64,000 bases of DNA from Pseudoalteromonas phenolica. GTDB taxonomy: Bacteria > Pseudomonadota > Gammaproteobacteria > Enterobacterales > Alteromonadaceae. The notes under the pieces were generated by a model that was not told where the DNA came from, ran no database searches, and saw nothing but the letters and a program-made list of their open reading frames with translations. The stretch is from NCBI RefSeq assembly GCF_005886345.1, contig NZ_PNEC01000064.1, forward strand, positions 1 to 64,000, in the 5' to 3' direction. Positions 63,724 to 64,000 of the stretch are shown piece after piece; the stretch's first letter is position 1, and each line of letters opens with the position of its first letter. The position numbers were made by a program, and so were the translations under genes.

Positions 63724-64000
63724 TCCAACATTTAACTTCTCTGCCTGTATTACTTCCAATGCTAGCAGGGGTTGTTCTATTGATGCCACCTTGCGGTAAG
63801 AATAAGCAAATTCGTCGCTTTTCTTCTGTGGCTTTAAGTTTTATCACTTTACTGGCATCTGTATTACTATTGCTACAAGTCGATGAAATGGGTAATACAA
63901 CCTATGCAATTGGTGACTGGCAAGCACCTTTCGGCATCGTTTTATTTGCTGATCCGCTCTCAACATTGCTTGTCTCTTTGACTTCGTTACTTGGTTTAGT
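63720..64000 (+). CDS. mrpD: Mrp antiporter subunit D, cut by the window end
   Basis: The frame opens with ATGA overlapping mrpC and reads MIQHLTSLPVLLPMLAGVVLL, later GDWQAPFGIVLFADPLSTLL, the typical N-terminus of the MrpD proton-channel subunit (NuoN/ND2-like). Only 93 residues are in the window. It continues the mrpA-C-D order. Confidence 0.9.
   Translation, partial: MIQHLTSLPVLLPMLAGVVLLMPPCGKNKQIRRFSSVALSFITLLASVLLLLQVDEMGNTTYAIGDWQAPFGIVLFADPLSTLLVSLTSLLGL

Overview
The window looks like chromosome of a marine gammaproteobacterium of the order Alteromonadales, most likely Pseudoalteromonas or a close relative. This is inferred from the AT-rich composition, the large TonB-dependent receptor, the tyrosine-catabolic pair hppD/fahA with a TyrR-type regulator, the MipA/DUF3019 pair, and the classical gammaproteobacterial order tRNA-fMet-rimP-nusA-infB-rbfA-truB-rpsO-pnp-nlpI. 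No database search was possible, so species assignment is inference.

Layout. 1-6.8 kb: a decayed pfkA start (stop codons at codons 7, 48 and 63), a YjbR/MmcQ protein, a GGDEF-EAL c-di-GMP protein, an M16 (insulinase-type) peptidase and sixA. 7-13.2 kb: a TonB-dependent receptor with an extended -10 promoter and a LacI-type palindrome, a 160-bp palindromic repeat, a HAD hydrolase, an exported ATP-dependent DNA ligase and a YegD-type Hsp70 relative. 13.2-22.3 kb: mgsA, LysE-type and Bcr/CflA-type exporters, a DUF4442-type protein, a bactofilin/M23 peptidase pair, fahA, hppD and a POT peptide transporter.

22.6-41.3 kb is the most remarkable part: seven minus-strand genes, tightly packed and mostly overlapping, behind a recognisable promoter. 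Three are enlarged homologues of the poly-gamma-glutamate capsule enzymes CapA/PgsA, CapC/PgsC and CapB/PgsB. They are interleaved with a CHASE2-GAF-PAS membrane sensor lacking an output domain, a membrane-anchored beta-rich periplasmic protein, a small exported protein that resembles amidohydrolases, and a 1418-residue exported protein with a helical-repeat region and a C-terminal region that reads like an outer-membrane beta-barrel. I propose a Gram-negative synthesis-and-export system for an amide-linked polymer. Its Gram-positive counterparts need no outer-membrane exit. The polymer is unknown.

41.5-48.9 kb: tyrR (its promoter and that of hppD carry TyrR-box-like sites), a small exported protein with a probable frameshift, a hotdog thioesterase-like protein, ompW, a DapE-like M20 peptidase, a MipA/OmpV protein plus DUF3019 protein, a lipoprotein and a divergent globin-like protein. 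49-60.4 kb: the translation/RNA-processing cluster from tRNA-fMet to pnp and nlpI, followed by an overlapping HExxH zinc-protease-like gene. 60.6-64 kb: the start of an Mrp-type Na+/H+ antiporter operon (mrpA with fused mrpB-like end, mrpC, and mrpD cut by the window end).
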